Source: Leptothrix sp. (in: b-proteobacteria) (GTDB taxonomy: Bacteria; Pseudomonadota; Gammaproteobacteria; Burkholderiales; Burkholderiaceae_C). From it: a stretch of DNA of 64,000 nucleotides. Within the stretch, counting starts at the first letter, position 1. The number at the start of each line of letters is the position of its first letter. The stretch is from assembly GCA_013822685.1 (NCBI GenBank), contig PNKV01000017.1, forward strand, positions 1 to 64,000, written 5' to 3'. The position numbers were made by a program, and so were the translations under genes. The notes beneath the pieces are model-generated. The model did no database searches and was not told the DNA's origin. It saw nothing but the letters and a program-made list of their open reading frames with translations. Below, one piece after another: positions 1-9,383 of this stretch.

Positions 1-265
1 GCCAGCGGGGTGGATCAGGGATTCGGCGGAGGCGGGCGGGGCGACTTCGGGGGCGTCGAGGCGCACAGGCCGCGGCGGGTTGCCCCTCGCACAGCGAGGG
101 GTCGGCGAGGACTGTCTGAGCGCGCAGCGCGAGTTCCGCAGCCGCCCGCCGTGGCCGAGCACCGAGAGCAGTCCGCCGCAACGCGGTGGACCGCCACCAT
201 AGGAGCCCCGCCCGCCTCCGCCGAATCCCCCGCCCCGCGTTTCCAGACAGAAGCAAAGCCATCAA
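1..265. other. Left edge, no gene recognised
   Basis: This very GC-rich stretch lies downstream of glpD. Open frames cross it on both strands, but their translations are low-complexity Ala/Pro/Arg-rich sequence with no recognisable domain, and they run on antisense into glpD. I see no RNA gene or clear terminator. It may be the end of a neighbouring gene or non-coding DNA. Confidence 0.4.
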
Positions 266-1903
266 TCAGCGGCTCATCCCACTGTGGTGAAACCCCAGCG
301 TGCGCCCCGGCGCAGACTGCGCCTGCAACCAATCGGCCACCGCCTGGCGCTGCTCCGGCGTGTAATGCAGCCCCAGCTTGCTGCGCCGCCACAAAATGTC
401 ATCGGCCGTTTGCGCCCACTCGTGGCGCTTCAGGTAGAACAGCTCGATTTCGTACAAGTCCGGCGCCACCTCCGCGCCCAGATCGGCCCGCGAGGTCACA
501 CCATCCAGCAGGCGCAAGACACGGCTGCCGTAGGCTCGCGTCCAGCGGCGCATCAGGCCCAGGTCCAGCCAGGGATGGCGCCGGCGCAAGCGCGACTGGA
601 ACTCGGTCATGTCCAGATCAGGATGCACGGCCTCGTCGATCAGGTCGGTCAACTGCCCGCCCGGCAAGACCGCGTCGGCCGTCCAGCGGTGGCGCAACTC
701 GCCCAGTTGGCGCCCCACCAGGTCGGCCGCCTCTTCCGACAACAACCGGAAGGTGGTGAGCTTGCCGCCCCACACCGTCAGCCACGGCGAAGGGTAAGCC
801 TGCGCCTCCAGCCGATAGTCGCGCGTCACCGCCGACGCCTTGCCGCTGGCATCGTCCAGCAGGGGCCGCACACCCGCGAACTGCCACACCACATCCCCTG
901 GTTGCACGGCCTGGCGGAAGTAGCGGCTGGCGTGCTGGCAGAGGTACATCACCTCTTCGGGGTCAACGCCCACCGCGCCTGGCGCGGCCTTGTGCTCCAC
1001 GTCGGTGGTGCCAATCAAGGTGAAATTCCGCTCGTAGGGAATCGCGAAGATGATGCGGCGGTCTTCGCCCTGGAAGATGTAGGCGTGGTCGTGGTTGAAG
1101 ATGCGCGGCACCACGATGTGGCTGCCCTTGACCAGGCGCAAGTGGGCATGGGCCGCGTCACGTTTGCTGGACGACGCCTTGGGCTGCACGCCCATGACTT
1201 GGCGCAACAGGTGCTCGGCCCAGGGCCCACCGGCATTGACGACAGCACGCGCCCGGACACGGATCGTGTGCGTGGCCTCCTGCGTGAGCGCATCGTGGTT
1301 CACCAGTTCGGCCAACCAGCCGCCCGGCATGGGCTGCAATTTCTCGCATCGGGTGCGTGGCAGGATCATCGCGCCCCGTTCGGCGGCGTCCATGGCGCAC
1401 AGCACCACCAGGCGGGCGTCGTCCACCCAGCCATCGGAGTAAACAAAGGCCTTGGACCATTTGGCGTTCAAGGGCGCGCCCAGCGCATGCCCGCGCAGGT
1501 TGATGCTGCTGCTCCCCGGCAAAAATTCGCGCACCGCCAGGTTGTCGTACAACCACAGGCCCACGCGGATCATCCAGGCGGGCCGCATCGAAGCATCGTG
1601 CGGCAAGACAAAACGCAGGGGCCACATGATGTGCGGGGCCGAGCGCAGCAGCAATTCGCGCTCGGCCAGGGCCTTGCGCACCAAAGAGAACTCGCCGTAT
1701 TCCAGGTAGCGCAGGCCGCCGTGGATCAGCTTGGTCGATGCGGACGAGGTGTGGCTGGCCAGATCATCCTGCTCGCACAGCACCACGTTCCAACCGCGCC
1801 CGGCCAAGTCGCGCGCAATGCCCACGCCATTGATGCCGCCGCCCACCACAAGCACATCGCAATGGTGATCCGCCGATGAAGCCTCAGCACTGGTCGTTGA
1901 CAA
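266..1903 (-). CDS. glpD: Glycerol-3-phosphate dehydrogenase (FAD, respiratory)
   Basis: GlpD oxidises sn-glycerol 3-phosphate to dihydroxyacetone phosphate at the inner face of the cytoplasmic membrane and passes electrons to quinone. The N-terminus has the dinucleotide-binding glycine motif (VVGGGINGVG), followed by the family signature around SSASTKLIHGGLRYLE. The C-terminal domain is intact, and the roughly 545-residue length fits the family. An upstream ATG exists at 1936, but I prefer the TTG at 1903: a strong Shine-Dalgarno AAGGAGA (1915-1909) lies 5 nt before it, and a -10-like TATGAT (1937-1932) overlaps the upstream ATG. The gene is divergent from the diguanylate cyclase. glpR and glpK lie a short distance away on the other strand, so this is a split glycerol regulon, probably under GlpR control. 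Confidence 0.95.
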   Translation of the reverse strand: MSTTSAEASSADHHCDVLVVGGGINGVGIARDLAGRGWNVVLCEQDDLASHTSSASTKLIHGGLRYLEYGEFSLVRKALAERELLLRSAPHIMWPLRFVLPHDASMRPAWMIRVGLWLYDNLAVREFLPGSSSINLRGHALGAPLNAKWSKAFVYSDGWVDDARLVVLCAMDAAERGAMILPRTRCEKLQPMPGGWLAELVNHDALTQEATHTIRVRARAVVNAGGPWAEHLLRQVMGVQPKASSSKRDAAHAHLRLVKGSHIVVPRIFNHDHAYIFQGEDRRIIFAIPYERNFTLIGTTDVEHKAAPGAVGVDPEEVMYLCQHASRYFRQAVQPGDVVWQFAGVRPLLDDASGKASAVTRDYRLEAQAYPSPWLTVWGGKLTTFRLLSEEAADLVGRQLGELRHRWTADAVLPGGQLTDLIDEAVHPDLDMTEFQSRLRRRHPWLDLGLMRRWTRAYGSRVLRLLDGVTSRADLGAEVAPDLYEIELFYLKRHEWAQTADDILWRRSKLGLHYTPEQRQAVADWLQAQSAPGRTLGFHHSGMSR

Positions 1904-1931
1904 CGAGGTCTCCTTATTCACCTGACCGCAA

Positions 1932-1937
1932 ATCATA
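1932..1937 (-). promoter_or_regulatory. Candidate -10 element of glpD
   Basis: TATGAT on the minus strand matches the sigma-70 -10 consensus at five of six positions. It would place the transcript start around 1925, about 20 nt before the TTG start of glpD. No good -35 was found, as might occur at an activated promoter, so the call is weak. Confidence 0.3.
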
Positions 1938-1967
1938 CTTTGGTGCTTTCGCCAGCGGCTTCACCGC

Positions 1968-1994
1968 TTCAGTTTCCGCAACACCTGCCGAAAA
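1968..1994 (+). promoter_or_regulatory. Candidate FliA (sigma-28) promoter of the diguanylate cyclase
   Basis: The -35 TTCAGTTT (1968-1975; six of eight matches to TAAAGTTT) and the -10 GCCGAAAA (1987-1994; seven of eight matches to GCCGATAA) are separated by exactly 11 bp, the classical FliA spacing. The predicted transcript start falls at about 2001-2002, on the GTG start of the downstream gene. Either the mRNA is leaderless or translation starts slightly further in. Confidence 0.6.
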
Positions 1995-2001
1995 ATGACG
2001 G

Positions 2002-3723
2002 GTGAAATTCCAACCTTCCCGCCTCAAATTGGGCGGCATCACCGCAGCAGCGATCATGGTGCTGACCGCCACGGTGCTGCCGCTGAGCCTGACCTGGGTG
2101 AACGCCGCCCGCGACAACCGCCAGCAGGTCGAAGACCGGCTCACGGTGCTGCGGCGCGTCCACGAACTGCTGGTGGACGCGGAAACCGGGCAGCGCGGCT
2201 ACGTCATCACGGGCAAGGACGACTTCCTGCAGCCCTACCACGCGGCCTTGACCGCGCTGCCCAACGAGCTTCGGACGCTGGATCTGCGCTATGGCCAAAA
2301 CAGCCCGGCCGAAAAGCAATTGGTGGCCGCCTTGCTGAAGAACACCGAACTGCGGCTCCAGGGCCTGGCCAAGGTGGTTGAACTGCGGCAGAACGGCGGC
2401 TTCGGCGCGGCCGAGCCCGTCGTGACCTCCGGCCAAGGCAAGCATCACATGGACGAGATACGCCGCATCTCCGGCGAGCTGGGCGCAATCGAAGCCCGGG
2501 AATTGGCGGACAGCGATGCCGAATTGCGCGCCAAGAACTGGTTCGCCACGGCCTTCTCGGTGGCCAGTACGCTGCTGTCGATCGGGCTGCTGGGCTACCT
2601 GGCCACCATGATGGCGCGGACCATCCGGCGCGGAGAACAGTCGGCGGCCCAGGCCAACCGCACCAGCGAAGCGCTGGAAAGCGGGATGGCCAACTTGCGC
2701 CGCCACAACGACGAGATGTCCGTCCTGAGCGAAATGTCACGCCTGCTGCAAACCGAGATGACGCCGGCCGAGGCGCTGGAAGTCACCCGCTTGTATTGCA
2801 GCCGCCTGATGCCCGGCACCCAGGGCACCATCTACCTCTACCGCAACTCGGAAGACCTGCTTGAGTTGGCCGGCAGCTGGGGCGCGGTGCATGCCGCAGC
2901 GCCCGTGCTTGAGCCGAAAGCCTGCTGGGGACTGCGGCGTGGCCAGGCCCACCACTGCAGCGGCGCATCCGATCTGCGCTGCGCACACGCCGCCCCTGCC
3001 ACGTCCAGCCCGGGCCAGTTCGAACTCTGCCTGCCGCTGACCGCCTACGGCGAAGTGCTGGGCCTGCTGAACGTGCAAGCCGGTGCGGTTGGCGACAGCC
3101 AGGCCATGTCCCTGGAACAGGCCGCCGCCATGGCCCAGACGATCTCCGAGCAAGTCGCCCTGACCTTGTCGAACGCCAAGCTGCGCCAGGTGCTGCGCGA
3201 CCAATCGATCAAGGATCCCCTGACGGGTTTGTTCAACCGCCGGTACATGGAAGAGACCTTGACCCGCGAACTGGCCAGGGCCCAGCGCAATGGCACCTCG
3301 GTCGGGCTGGTCGTGGCCGACCTGGACCACTTCAAGAAGATCAACGACACCCATGGCCACCCGGCTGGCGACGCCGTGCTGCTGGCCGCCGCCCGCCACA
3401 TGGCGGACATGACCCGCGCCAGCGACGTGGCCTGCCGCTATGGCGGCGAGGAGTTCGTGATGATCCTGACCGATTGCAACCAGGAGGACGCCATGCTGAG
3501 GGCGCAGCAAATTTGCGACAGCCTGCGCCAGCTGGCGATCTCGGCCTCGGGTACCTCCGTCAAGGTGACCGCCTCTTTTGGCGTCGCGGCCTCGCCTGCC
3601 GATGGGGAGTCGGCCGCCGTGCTGTTCCAGGCCGCCGACCGCGCGGTGTACGAGGCCAAGCGGAGCGGTCGCGACCGTGTGGTTGCCGCCACCGAAACCC
3701 CTGGGCAGATCATCCCCCACTAG
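2002..3723 (+). CDS. Membrane diguanylate cyclase, CHASE3-GAF-GGDEF
   Basis: Predicted to make cyclic di-GMP from two GTP. A first membrane segment (about residues 10-32) is followed by a CHASE3-like helical periplasmic domain containing the typical ETGQRGYVITG motif, then a second membrane segment (about 185-207). A GAF-like domain (about 245-395) and a GGDEF domain (about 410-560) follow. The active-site signature is GGEEF (481-485), preceded five residues earlier by RASD, an intact RxxD inhibitory site, so product inhibition is likely. The GTG start keeps the first membrane helix whole but has no clear Shine-Dalgarno; see the FliA promoter entry. The gene sits between glpD and glpR without an evident functional tie to glycerol. 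The 573-residue length is normal for this architecture. The enzymatic call is strong; the signal sensed is unknown. Confidence 0.9.
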   Translation: MKFQPSRLKLGGITAAAIMVLTATVLPLSLTWVNAARDNRQQVEDRLTVLRRVHELLVDAETGQRGYVITGKDDFLQPYHAALTALPNELRTLDLRYGQNSPAEKQLVAALLKNTELRLQGLAKVVELRQNGGFGAAEPVVTSGQGKHHMDEIRRISGELGAIEARELADSDAELRAKNWFATAFSVASTLLSIGLLGYLATMMARTIRRGEQSAAQANRTSEALESGMANLRRHNDEMSVLSEMSRLLQTEMTPAEALEVTRLYCSRLMPGTQGTIYLYRNSEDLLELAGSWGAVHAAAPVLEPKACWGLRRGQAHHCSGASDLRCAHAAPATSSPGQFELCLPLTAYGEVLGLLNVQAGAVGDSQAMSLEQAAAMAQTISEQVALTLSNAKLRQVLRDQSIKDPLTGLFNRRYMEETLTRELARAQRNGTSVGLVVADLDHFKKINDTHGHPAGDAVLLAAARHMADMTRASDVACRYGGEEFVMILTDCNQEDAMLRAQQICDSLRQLAISASGTSVKVTASFGVAASPADGESAAVLFQAADRAVYEAKRSGRDRVVAATETPGQIIPH

Positions 3724-3729
3724 GCAAGC

Positions 3730-3765
3730 TCGTTTATTTTCATTACTGTCACTTTTTTTCGTTTA
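3730..3765 (+). promoter_or_regulatory. Possible GlpR operator / glpR promoter region
   Basis: This AT-rich stretch between the diguanylate cyclase and glpR carries two direct copies of TCGTTTA (3730-3736 and 3759-3765), 29 bp apart start to start. DeoR-family regulators often bind short direct repeats near their own gene. The assignment is inference from position and repetition only. Confidence 0.3.
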
Positions 3766-3776
3766 GCCTGACAGTC

Positions 3777-4595
3777 ATGACGAGCAACCCACCCACGAAG
3801 GAAGCCGTTGTCGCACCCGCCAGCGACGATTGGAGCCCCAACCCGCGCCAGATCGCACTGCTTGAAGAAGTGCGGGCGCGCGGGGCCGTCTCGGTGGAGC
3901 GGCTGGCCTTGCGCCTGAACGTGACCATGCAGACCGTGCGCCGCGACGTGCAGCGCCTGGCCGACGCGGGCTTGCTGCTGCGGTTTCACGGCGGTGTCAG
4001 CCTGCCACGCACCGCGCCCTCGGTGGGCGCCTGGAAAGCACGGCAAGCCCTGCGCGCTGATGCCAAGGCGCGCATCGCCCGCTCGGTGGTCTCGGCCATC
4101 CCCGATGGGGCCAGTTTGATGCTGGGCACCGGCACCACGGTGGAGGCGATTGCGCGCGAGCTACTGCGCCGCCCCGGCCTGCGCATCATCACGCACAACC
4201 TGCACGCCGCCCAGGTCTTGAGCGAGCACCCCGATTGCAAACTGCACATCGCTGGCGGCATCCTGCGCACGCGCGACTGCGCCCTGGAAGGCGAAAGCAC
4301 GGTGGCCTTCCTGCAGCAGTTCAAGGTCGACATCACCATCCAGTCCACCATGGGCATCGACGCCGACGGCACCATGCGCGACATCGACCTGCGCGAGCTG
4401 CCCGTGGCCCAGACCATGATGAACCAGGCTCGCGAATGCTGGCTGGCCACCGACGTCAGCAAGTTCAACCAAGCCGCGCTGGCCGAGGCAGGCCGGCTGC
4501 ACCACATCAAACGCGTGTTCACCGAAGCCCTGCCGCCCGCGCCCTTCCCGGCGCTGCTGCAGGAAGCCGGCGTCGCGCTCACCATCGCCCCCTGA
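3777..4595 (+). CDS. glpR: DeoR-family glycerol-3-phosphate regulon repressor
   Basis: A 272-residue DeoR-type repressor. The N-terminal helix-turn-helix (about residues 22-70) includes the family segment [19 protein letters not shown]. The C-terminal sugar-phosphate sensor domain (about 85-265) has the [14 protein letters not shown] nucleotide-like loop and the [11 protein letters not shown] motif. The assignment as GlpR rather than another DeoR member rests on the adjacent glpK and nearby glpD. The ATG at 3777 was chosen because translation upstream of it would run through the end of the preceding gene. The stop is separated from the glpK ATG by a single base, so the two genes are translationally coupled. 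In the GlpR family, glycerol 3-phosphate relieves repression; that is family knowledge, not seen here. Confidence 0.88.
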   Translation: MTSNPPTKEAVVAPASDDWSPNPRQIALLEEVRARGAVSVERLALRLNVTMQTVRRDVQRLADAGLLLRFHGGVSLPRTAPSVGAWKARQALRADAKARIARSVVSAIPDGASLMLGTGTTVEAIARELLRRPGLRIITHNLHAAQVLSEHPDCKLHIAGGILRTRDCALEGESTVAFLQQFKVDITIQSTMGIDADGTMRDIDLRELPVAQTMMNQARECWLATDVSKFNQAALAEAGRLHHIKRVFTEALPPAPFPALLQEAGVALTIAP

Positions 4596-4596
4596 C

Positions 4597-6099
<1,503 letters not shown>

Positions 6100-6195
6100 T
6101 TCAAAGGAAGACCCGGGGGGCGAATGTCGTCGCCACTTCCCTGCTGTCGTGCGCGCCCCTAGGCTATTGACCGGCGAGTCATTAACATCCGCCGG

Positions 6196-7083
6196 ATGAA
6201 CACCCCACCGCCCAGCACTTCTTCCTTCGTCCAGGCCCCTGGTGGCCGTCTGGCCCTGCGGCGCTGGGGCACCCCGGGCAAGCCCGTGATGGTGCTCGTG
6301 CATGGCTACCCCGACAACAGCAGCAAGTGGGAAGCCGTGGCCCAGCACCTGCGCGAAGACTTCGACGTGGTGGCCTACGACGTGCGCGGCGCGGGCGACT
6401 CCTTCAAGCCCACCGCCGTGGCCGACTACAAGCTGGCCCGCCTGACCGAGGACTTCACCGCCGTGATCAACGCGGTCAGCCCCGACCAGCCCGTGCACCT
6501 GGTGGCGCACGACTGGGGCTCGGTGCAGAGTTGGGAGTTCGTCACCGAGCCGGCACTGAAGGGCCGCATCGCCTCCTACACCTCGTGCTCCGGCCCGTCG
6601 CTGGACCACGCGGGCTTCTGGATGCGCGACCGCATGCGCCACCCCAGCGCCACGAACCTGGGCCAATTGGGCATGCAGTCGCTCAAGTCCTGGTACATCT
6701 ATTTCTTCCAGCTGCCCTGGCTGCCCGAAGCCCTTTGGCGCGGGGTGCTGGGCCGCCACTGGCCGGGCTTGATGCGCTTTGTGGAAGGCACCCACATCGA
6801 GCCCCGGGCCTCGCAGGCCGACGACGGCGCCCATGGCGTCAACTTGTACCGCGCCAATGTGCTCAGCTGCATGATGAATCCGCGCGAACGCTTTGCGCAT
6901 GCGCCGGTGCTGCTGCTGGTGGCCTTGAAGGACCGCTTTGTCAGCCCGGCGTTGACGGCCGACCTGGAGCGCTGGGTGCCCCACCTCACGCGCCGTGAGT
7001 TGGACGCGGGGCATTGGGTCACGCTACAGCAGCCGCAGGCCTTCAGTCAGGCGGTGCGCGAATTCATTTTCGCCCTACCCTAG
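6196..7083 (+). CDS. Alpha/beta hydrolase, epoxide-hydrolase/dehalogenase-like
   Basis: A 295-residue alpha/beta-hydrolase fold protein. The oxyanion-hole motif is HGYPDN (about residues 36-41). The nucleophile elbow HDWGS has Asp at the nucleophile position, as in epoxide hydrolases and haloalkane dehalogenases and unlike serine esterases. The C-terminal ALKDRFV and GHWV segments supply the likely acid and the catalytic histidine. The cap region is rich in aromatic residues. No signal peptide is seen, so it is probably cytoplasmic. It stands alone after glpK with a 96-bp gap, and its stop is 11 bp from the convergent PEP-CTERM gene. The substrate cannot be told from the sequence; a hydrolase domain of the EphD type is the closest family I recognise. 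Confidence 0.8.
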   Translation: MNTPPPSTSSFVQAPGGRLALRRWGTPGKPVMVLVHGYPDNSSKWEAVAQHLREDFDVVAYDVRGAGDSFKPTAVADYKLARLTEDFTAVINAVSPDQPVHLVAHDWGSVQSWEFVTEPALKGRIASYTSCSGPSLDHAGFWMRDRMRHPSATNLGQLGMQSLKSWYIYFFQLPWLPEALWRGVLGRHWPGLMRFVEGTHIEPRASQADDGAHGVNLYRANVLSCMMNPRERFAHAPVLLLVALKDRFVSPALTADLERWVPHLTRRELDAGHWVTLQQPQAFSQAVREFIFALP

Positions 7084-7094
7084 AAAGATCGGGG

Positions 7095-8060
7095 TCAGCC
7101 CTTGCCGCCAGCCCGGCGGCGCGCCAAGCCGATGCCGGCCAAGCCCAGTCCCATCAAGGCATAGGTTGACGGCTCGGGGATGGCGGGAGTGGATAAATCA
7201 GGGGCGATCACACCGGCCGAGACATCGACCCTCAGGGACAACACGAATGCATCGGTTGTCGTTTCTGAGCTTGCATTCTCCAAGCTCAGGAAAAAAGGGC
7301 TGCTCTGCACCCAGGGGCCATCGGTGCCCTCCACACCCTGCTCAGAATATGAAAGAACCTGCACACTATTGGGGTAGCCGGTGTCGGCGCGCGGGCGCCC
7401 TTGCCCATCGAGGCTTAACTGCACATACCCACTCGCGGACGTTTCCACTGCCAACTGGCTGATGTCAGACACCGCCGGGTCGAACAAGGATGCCAACTCG
7501 CCGCTGGGCACGGCGGCCGAACTGCTCGTGGTCACGGCATTCCCGGAAATGATCACAGCCGTGTTGGCCCCCATGAAGAAGGGCGTGTAATACAAGCTCA
7601 CTTCTGGCGCGACGACATCGAAATACAGGGACTTGCTGAACCCGGTGACGTGATTTCCCGGCGAGTAAATGTTTGACATCGCTGCGTGCAGTTCTGAGGC
7701 TTTCGCCTCTGACGTCAAGCTCAATGCCGAGGAAGAAAAGCTGTAAGTGCCGGTGCTCACGGTGCCAGTCCAGCCCGTGCTTGACAGAGCGTTCAAATCA
7801 AATGTCGTCCGACTGATGTCGGAGGCCTCTGCCCCGGCTTCGAAGTGGTCCGAGACCAGCACGCCAAGGCTAAAAGTCACGCTGGCGGCGATGCCATCGT
7901 CTGGCGTCAGATCAATCACCTGGATCTGCAAGTTGGTCAGCGAGGCTGACGCACTGGCCAGCACCTGGTCCGCAGCCTGCACGGGCAGGCTCGCCAACAT
8001 GGCCGTCAAAGCCGCCATGCTCAACAATGACCTGGAAAAGTAAGTTGAATCCGATTTCAT
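7095..8060 (-). CDS. PEP-CTERM sorted surface protein
   Basis: Secreted protein of 321 residues. The N-terminal signal peptide (about residues 1-29) ends at VQAA. The body is Ser/Ala/Thr-rich with beta-strand-like patterning. The C-terminus carries a full PEP-CTERM anchor: the IPEPSTYALM motif, a hydrophobic helix and a basic tail (LARRRAGGKG). Such tails are recognised by EpsH-type exosortase, which cleaves the anchor during export; these proteins are usually tied to exopolysaccharide or floc formation. The body matches no family I know. No exosortase gene is in the window, so the machinery lies elsewhere. The gene is divergent from the dapA leader region. Confidence 0.85.
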   Translation of the reverse strand: MKSDSTYFSRSLLSMAALTAMLASLPVQAADQVLASASASLTNLQIQVIDLTPDDGIAASVTFSLGVLVSDHFEAGAEASDISRTTFDLNALSSTGWTGTVSTGTYSFSSSALSLTSEAKASELHAAMSNIYSPGNHVTGFSKSLYFDVVAPEVSLYYTPFFMGANTAVIISGNAVTTSSSAAVPSGELASLFDPAVSDISQLAVETSASGYVQLSLDGQGRPRADTGYPNSVQVLSYSEQGVEGTDGPWVQSSPFFLSLENASSETTTDAFVLSLRVDVSAGVIAPDLSTPAIPEPSTYALMGLGLAGIGLARRRAGGKG

Positions 8061-8205
8061 GACGCTCCCTTATTTGATTGATCTGCGCGCACCGCACGAT
8101 AGCCGTCAGATGATGACAGATAGGCGCCCATTCCGCCCGTCCCCGCAGGCCTGCGAACAAGGGGGTGTGCGACTCATGATCAGCACATTTGGGTACACTT
8201 CCACC

Positions 8206-8304
8206 ATGAATACCGCCCCCCACATGTCCCTGACCACCCACGCCCAAGCCGGCGCGGTGTGCGCAGTCGCGGCTTTCAAATCCCAAAAACAGCAGCTCAT
8301 CTGA
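8206..8304 (+). CDS. Possible leader peptide (32 aa)
   Basis: A short frame runs from ATG 8206 to the TGA at 8302-8304. It begins MNTAPHM and ends FKSQKQQLI. The stop codon lies in the 5' arm of the first hairpin described next, the position expected of a leader peptide that controls RNA folding. A -10-like TACACT seven bases upstream would make the transcript nearly leaderless, which fits the absence of a Shine-Dalgarno. There is no run of a single regulatory amino acid, so the signal is not evident. The frame may be fortuitous. Confidence 0.3.
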   Translation: MNTAPHMSLTTHAQAGAVCAVAAFKSQKQQLI

Positions 8305-8345
8305 CCGGAGCCACGCTGTTCCGTCCAGATGAGCGACGGAACAGC
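8295..8345 (+). promoter_or_regulatory. Two mutually exclusive hairpins (attenuator-like)
   Basis: Hairpin A pairs GCTCATCTG (8295-8303) with CAGATGAGC (8326-8334) and, after a 2x2 internal loop, CGGA (8306-8309) with TCCG (8320-8323). Hairpin B pairs GCTGTTCCGTC (8315-8325) with GACGGAACAGC (8335-8345), 11 perfect pairs around a 9-nt loop that is exactly the 3' arm of A. The two cannot coexist. Neither is followed by a T-run, so a classical intrinsic terminator is not supported; Rho-dependent or translational control remains possible. Confidence 0.55.
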
Positions 8346-8438
8346 AGCTGACGTGCCCTGCCAAGGGGCGCACTCATCCCCAAATCCTCGCGCTTCTGAA
8401 CGGCCCCTTCATGCGGTCAATGTTTCAGGAGTGTTGTC

Positions 8439-9317
8439 ATGTTTTCCCTTTTTTCAGGCATCTGGGTGCCACTGGTCACGCCCTTTCAAAACGGCGCGGT
8501 CGATCACGCGGCCTTGCGGCGATTGGTGGGCCACTGTGTCGCCCAAGGTGTCCATGGCCTGGCCCCGTTGGGCACCACTGGCGAGCCCGCCACGCTGGAC
8601 GACGACGAGCAGTTGGCCGTGCTGGACACCGTGCTGGAAGCCGCCCAAGGGCTGCCGGTGATGGTGGGCCTGGCTGGGGTGCACCAAGGTGATTTGCAGC
8701 GGCGGCTGAAAGTTTTCGCCACCCGCCCTGTCGCGGGCGTGATGGTGCCGGCGCCGGCCTACGTGCGCCCCACACAGCAAGGCATCACCGACCACTTCAC
8801 CCGCTTGGCCGACGCCTCGCCCGTGCCCCTGGTGCTGTACGACATCCCTTACCGCACGGGTGTCGAGATTCAGCTGGACACGCTGCTGAGCCTGGCCGCC
8901 CACCCCAACATCCGGGCCATCAAGGACTGCGGCGGCTCGCCAGACAAAACCCAAGCGCTGATCGCGGATGGGCGCCTGGCCGTGCTGAGTGGTGAAGACG
9001 CGGCAGTGTTCTCGTCACTGTGCATGGGCGGACACGGGGCCATCGCCGCTTCGGCCCAGGTGCGAGCCGAGCTGTTCGTGGCGCTGTACCGGGCGGTGCA
9101 GGAGCAACGACTGCAGGATGCGCGCGCCATCTTCCATGCCCTGGCCCCGCTGGTGCGCACCTTGTTTGACGAGCCCAATCCCGGTGGCGTCAAGGCCGCA
9201 CTGCACTTGCAGGGGTGGCTGGACAACGAGTTGCGCCCGCCAATGACCCGTGTCTCGGATGCCACACAGGCACGCCTGGCCAAACAGCTTGAAACGCTGG
9301 CCAGCGCACCCTCCTGA
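8439..9317 (+). CDS. dapA: Dihydrodipicolinate synthase-family aldolase
   Basis: A 292-residue class I aldolase of the DapA family. It has the conserved GTTGE loop (about residues 45-49), the tyrosine/arginine segment LYDIPYRTG, and the Schiff-base lysine in IRAIKDCGG. In lysine and diaminopimelate synthesis DapA condenses pyruvate with aspartate semialdehyde. Family members can also act on other 2-keto acids, so the exact reaction is not certain, and a second housekeeping copy may exist elsewhere. The start is well supported by AGGAG eight bases upstream. No lysine pathway neighbours are present. The upstream region contains the attenuator-like fold described above. Confidence 0.8.
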   Translation: MFSLFSGIWVPLVTPFQNGAVDHAALRRLVGHCVAQGVHGLAPLGTTGEPATLDDDEQLAVLDTVLEAAQGLPVMVGLAGVHQGDLQRRLKVFATRPVAGVMVPAPAYVRPTQQGITDHFTRLADASPVPLVLYDIPYRTGVEIQLDTLLSLAAHPNIRAIKDCGGSPDKTQALIADGRLAVLSGEDAAVFSSLCMGGHGAIAASAQVRAELFVALYRAVQEQRLQDARAIFHALAPLVRTLFDEPNPGGVKAALHLQGWLDNELRPPMTRVSDATQARLAKQLETLASAPS

Positions 9318-9350
9318 CACCACGTTGTCAGCAGCCCCTGGGCACCATGA

Positions 9351-9380
9351 AGGCTCCTGTCAACAACACCCAAGGAGCCT
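9351..9380 (+). promoter_or_regulatory. Hairpin covering the ribosome-binding site of the VOC gene
   Basis: AGGCTCCT (9351-9358) is a perfect 8-bp complement of AGGAGCCT (9373-9380), with a 14-nt loop. The 3' arm contains the AAGGAG Shine-Dalgarno of the gene starting at 9384. Folding would hide the ribosome-binding site, so translation may be controlled by temperature, a ligand or coupling. Not tested. Confidence 0.4.
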
Positions 9381-9383
9381 GCC

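Larger units (their letters stand above)
8061..8438 (+). other. Long leader region before the dapA-like gene
   Basis: This 378-bp gap holds a possible promoter (-10-like TACACT at 8194-8199), a possible 32-codon leader frame starting at 8206, and two overlapping hairpins that cannot form together (8295-8345). Beyond 8346 I see only the Shine-Dalgarno CAGGAG just upstream of the dapA-like ATG. Confidence 0.5.

Noticed and set aside
284-1879. 531-codon frame antisense to glpD
   Set aside because: Mirror of glpD codon bias; no recognisable domain or ribosome-binding site.
8059-8205. Longer version of the leader frame starting at 8059
   Set aside because: The start overlaps that of the divergent PEP-CTERM gene, and the extra residues show no conserved features; the short version from 8206 fits the promoter better.
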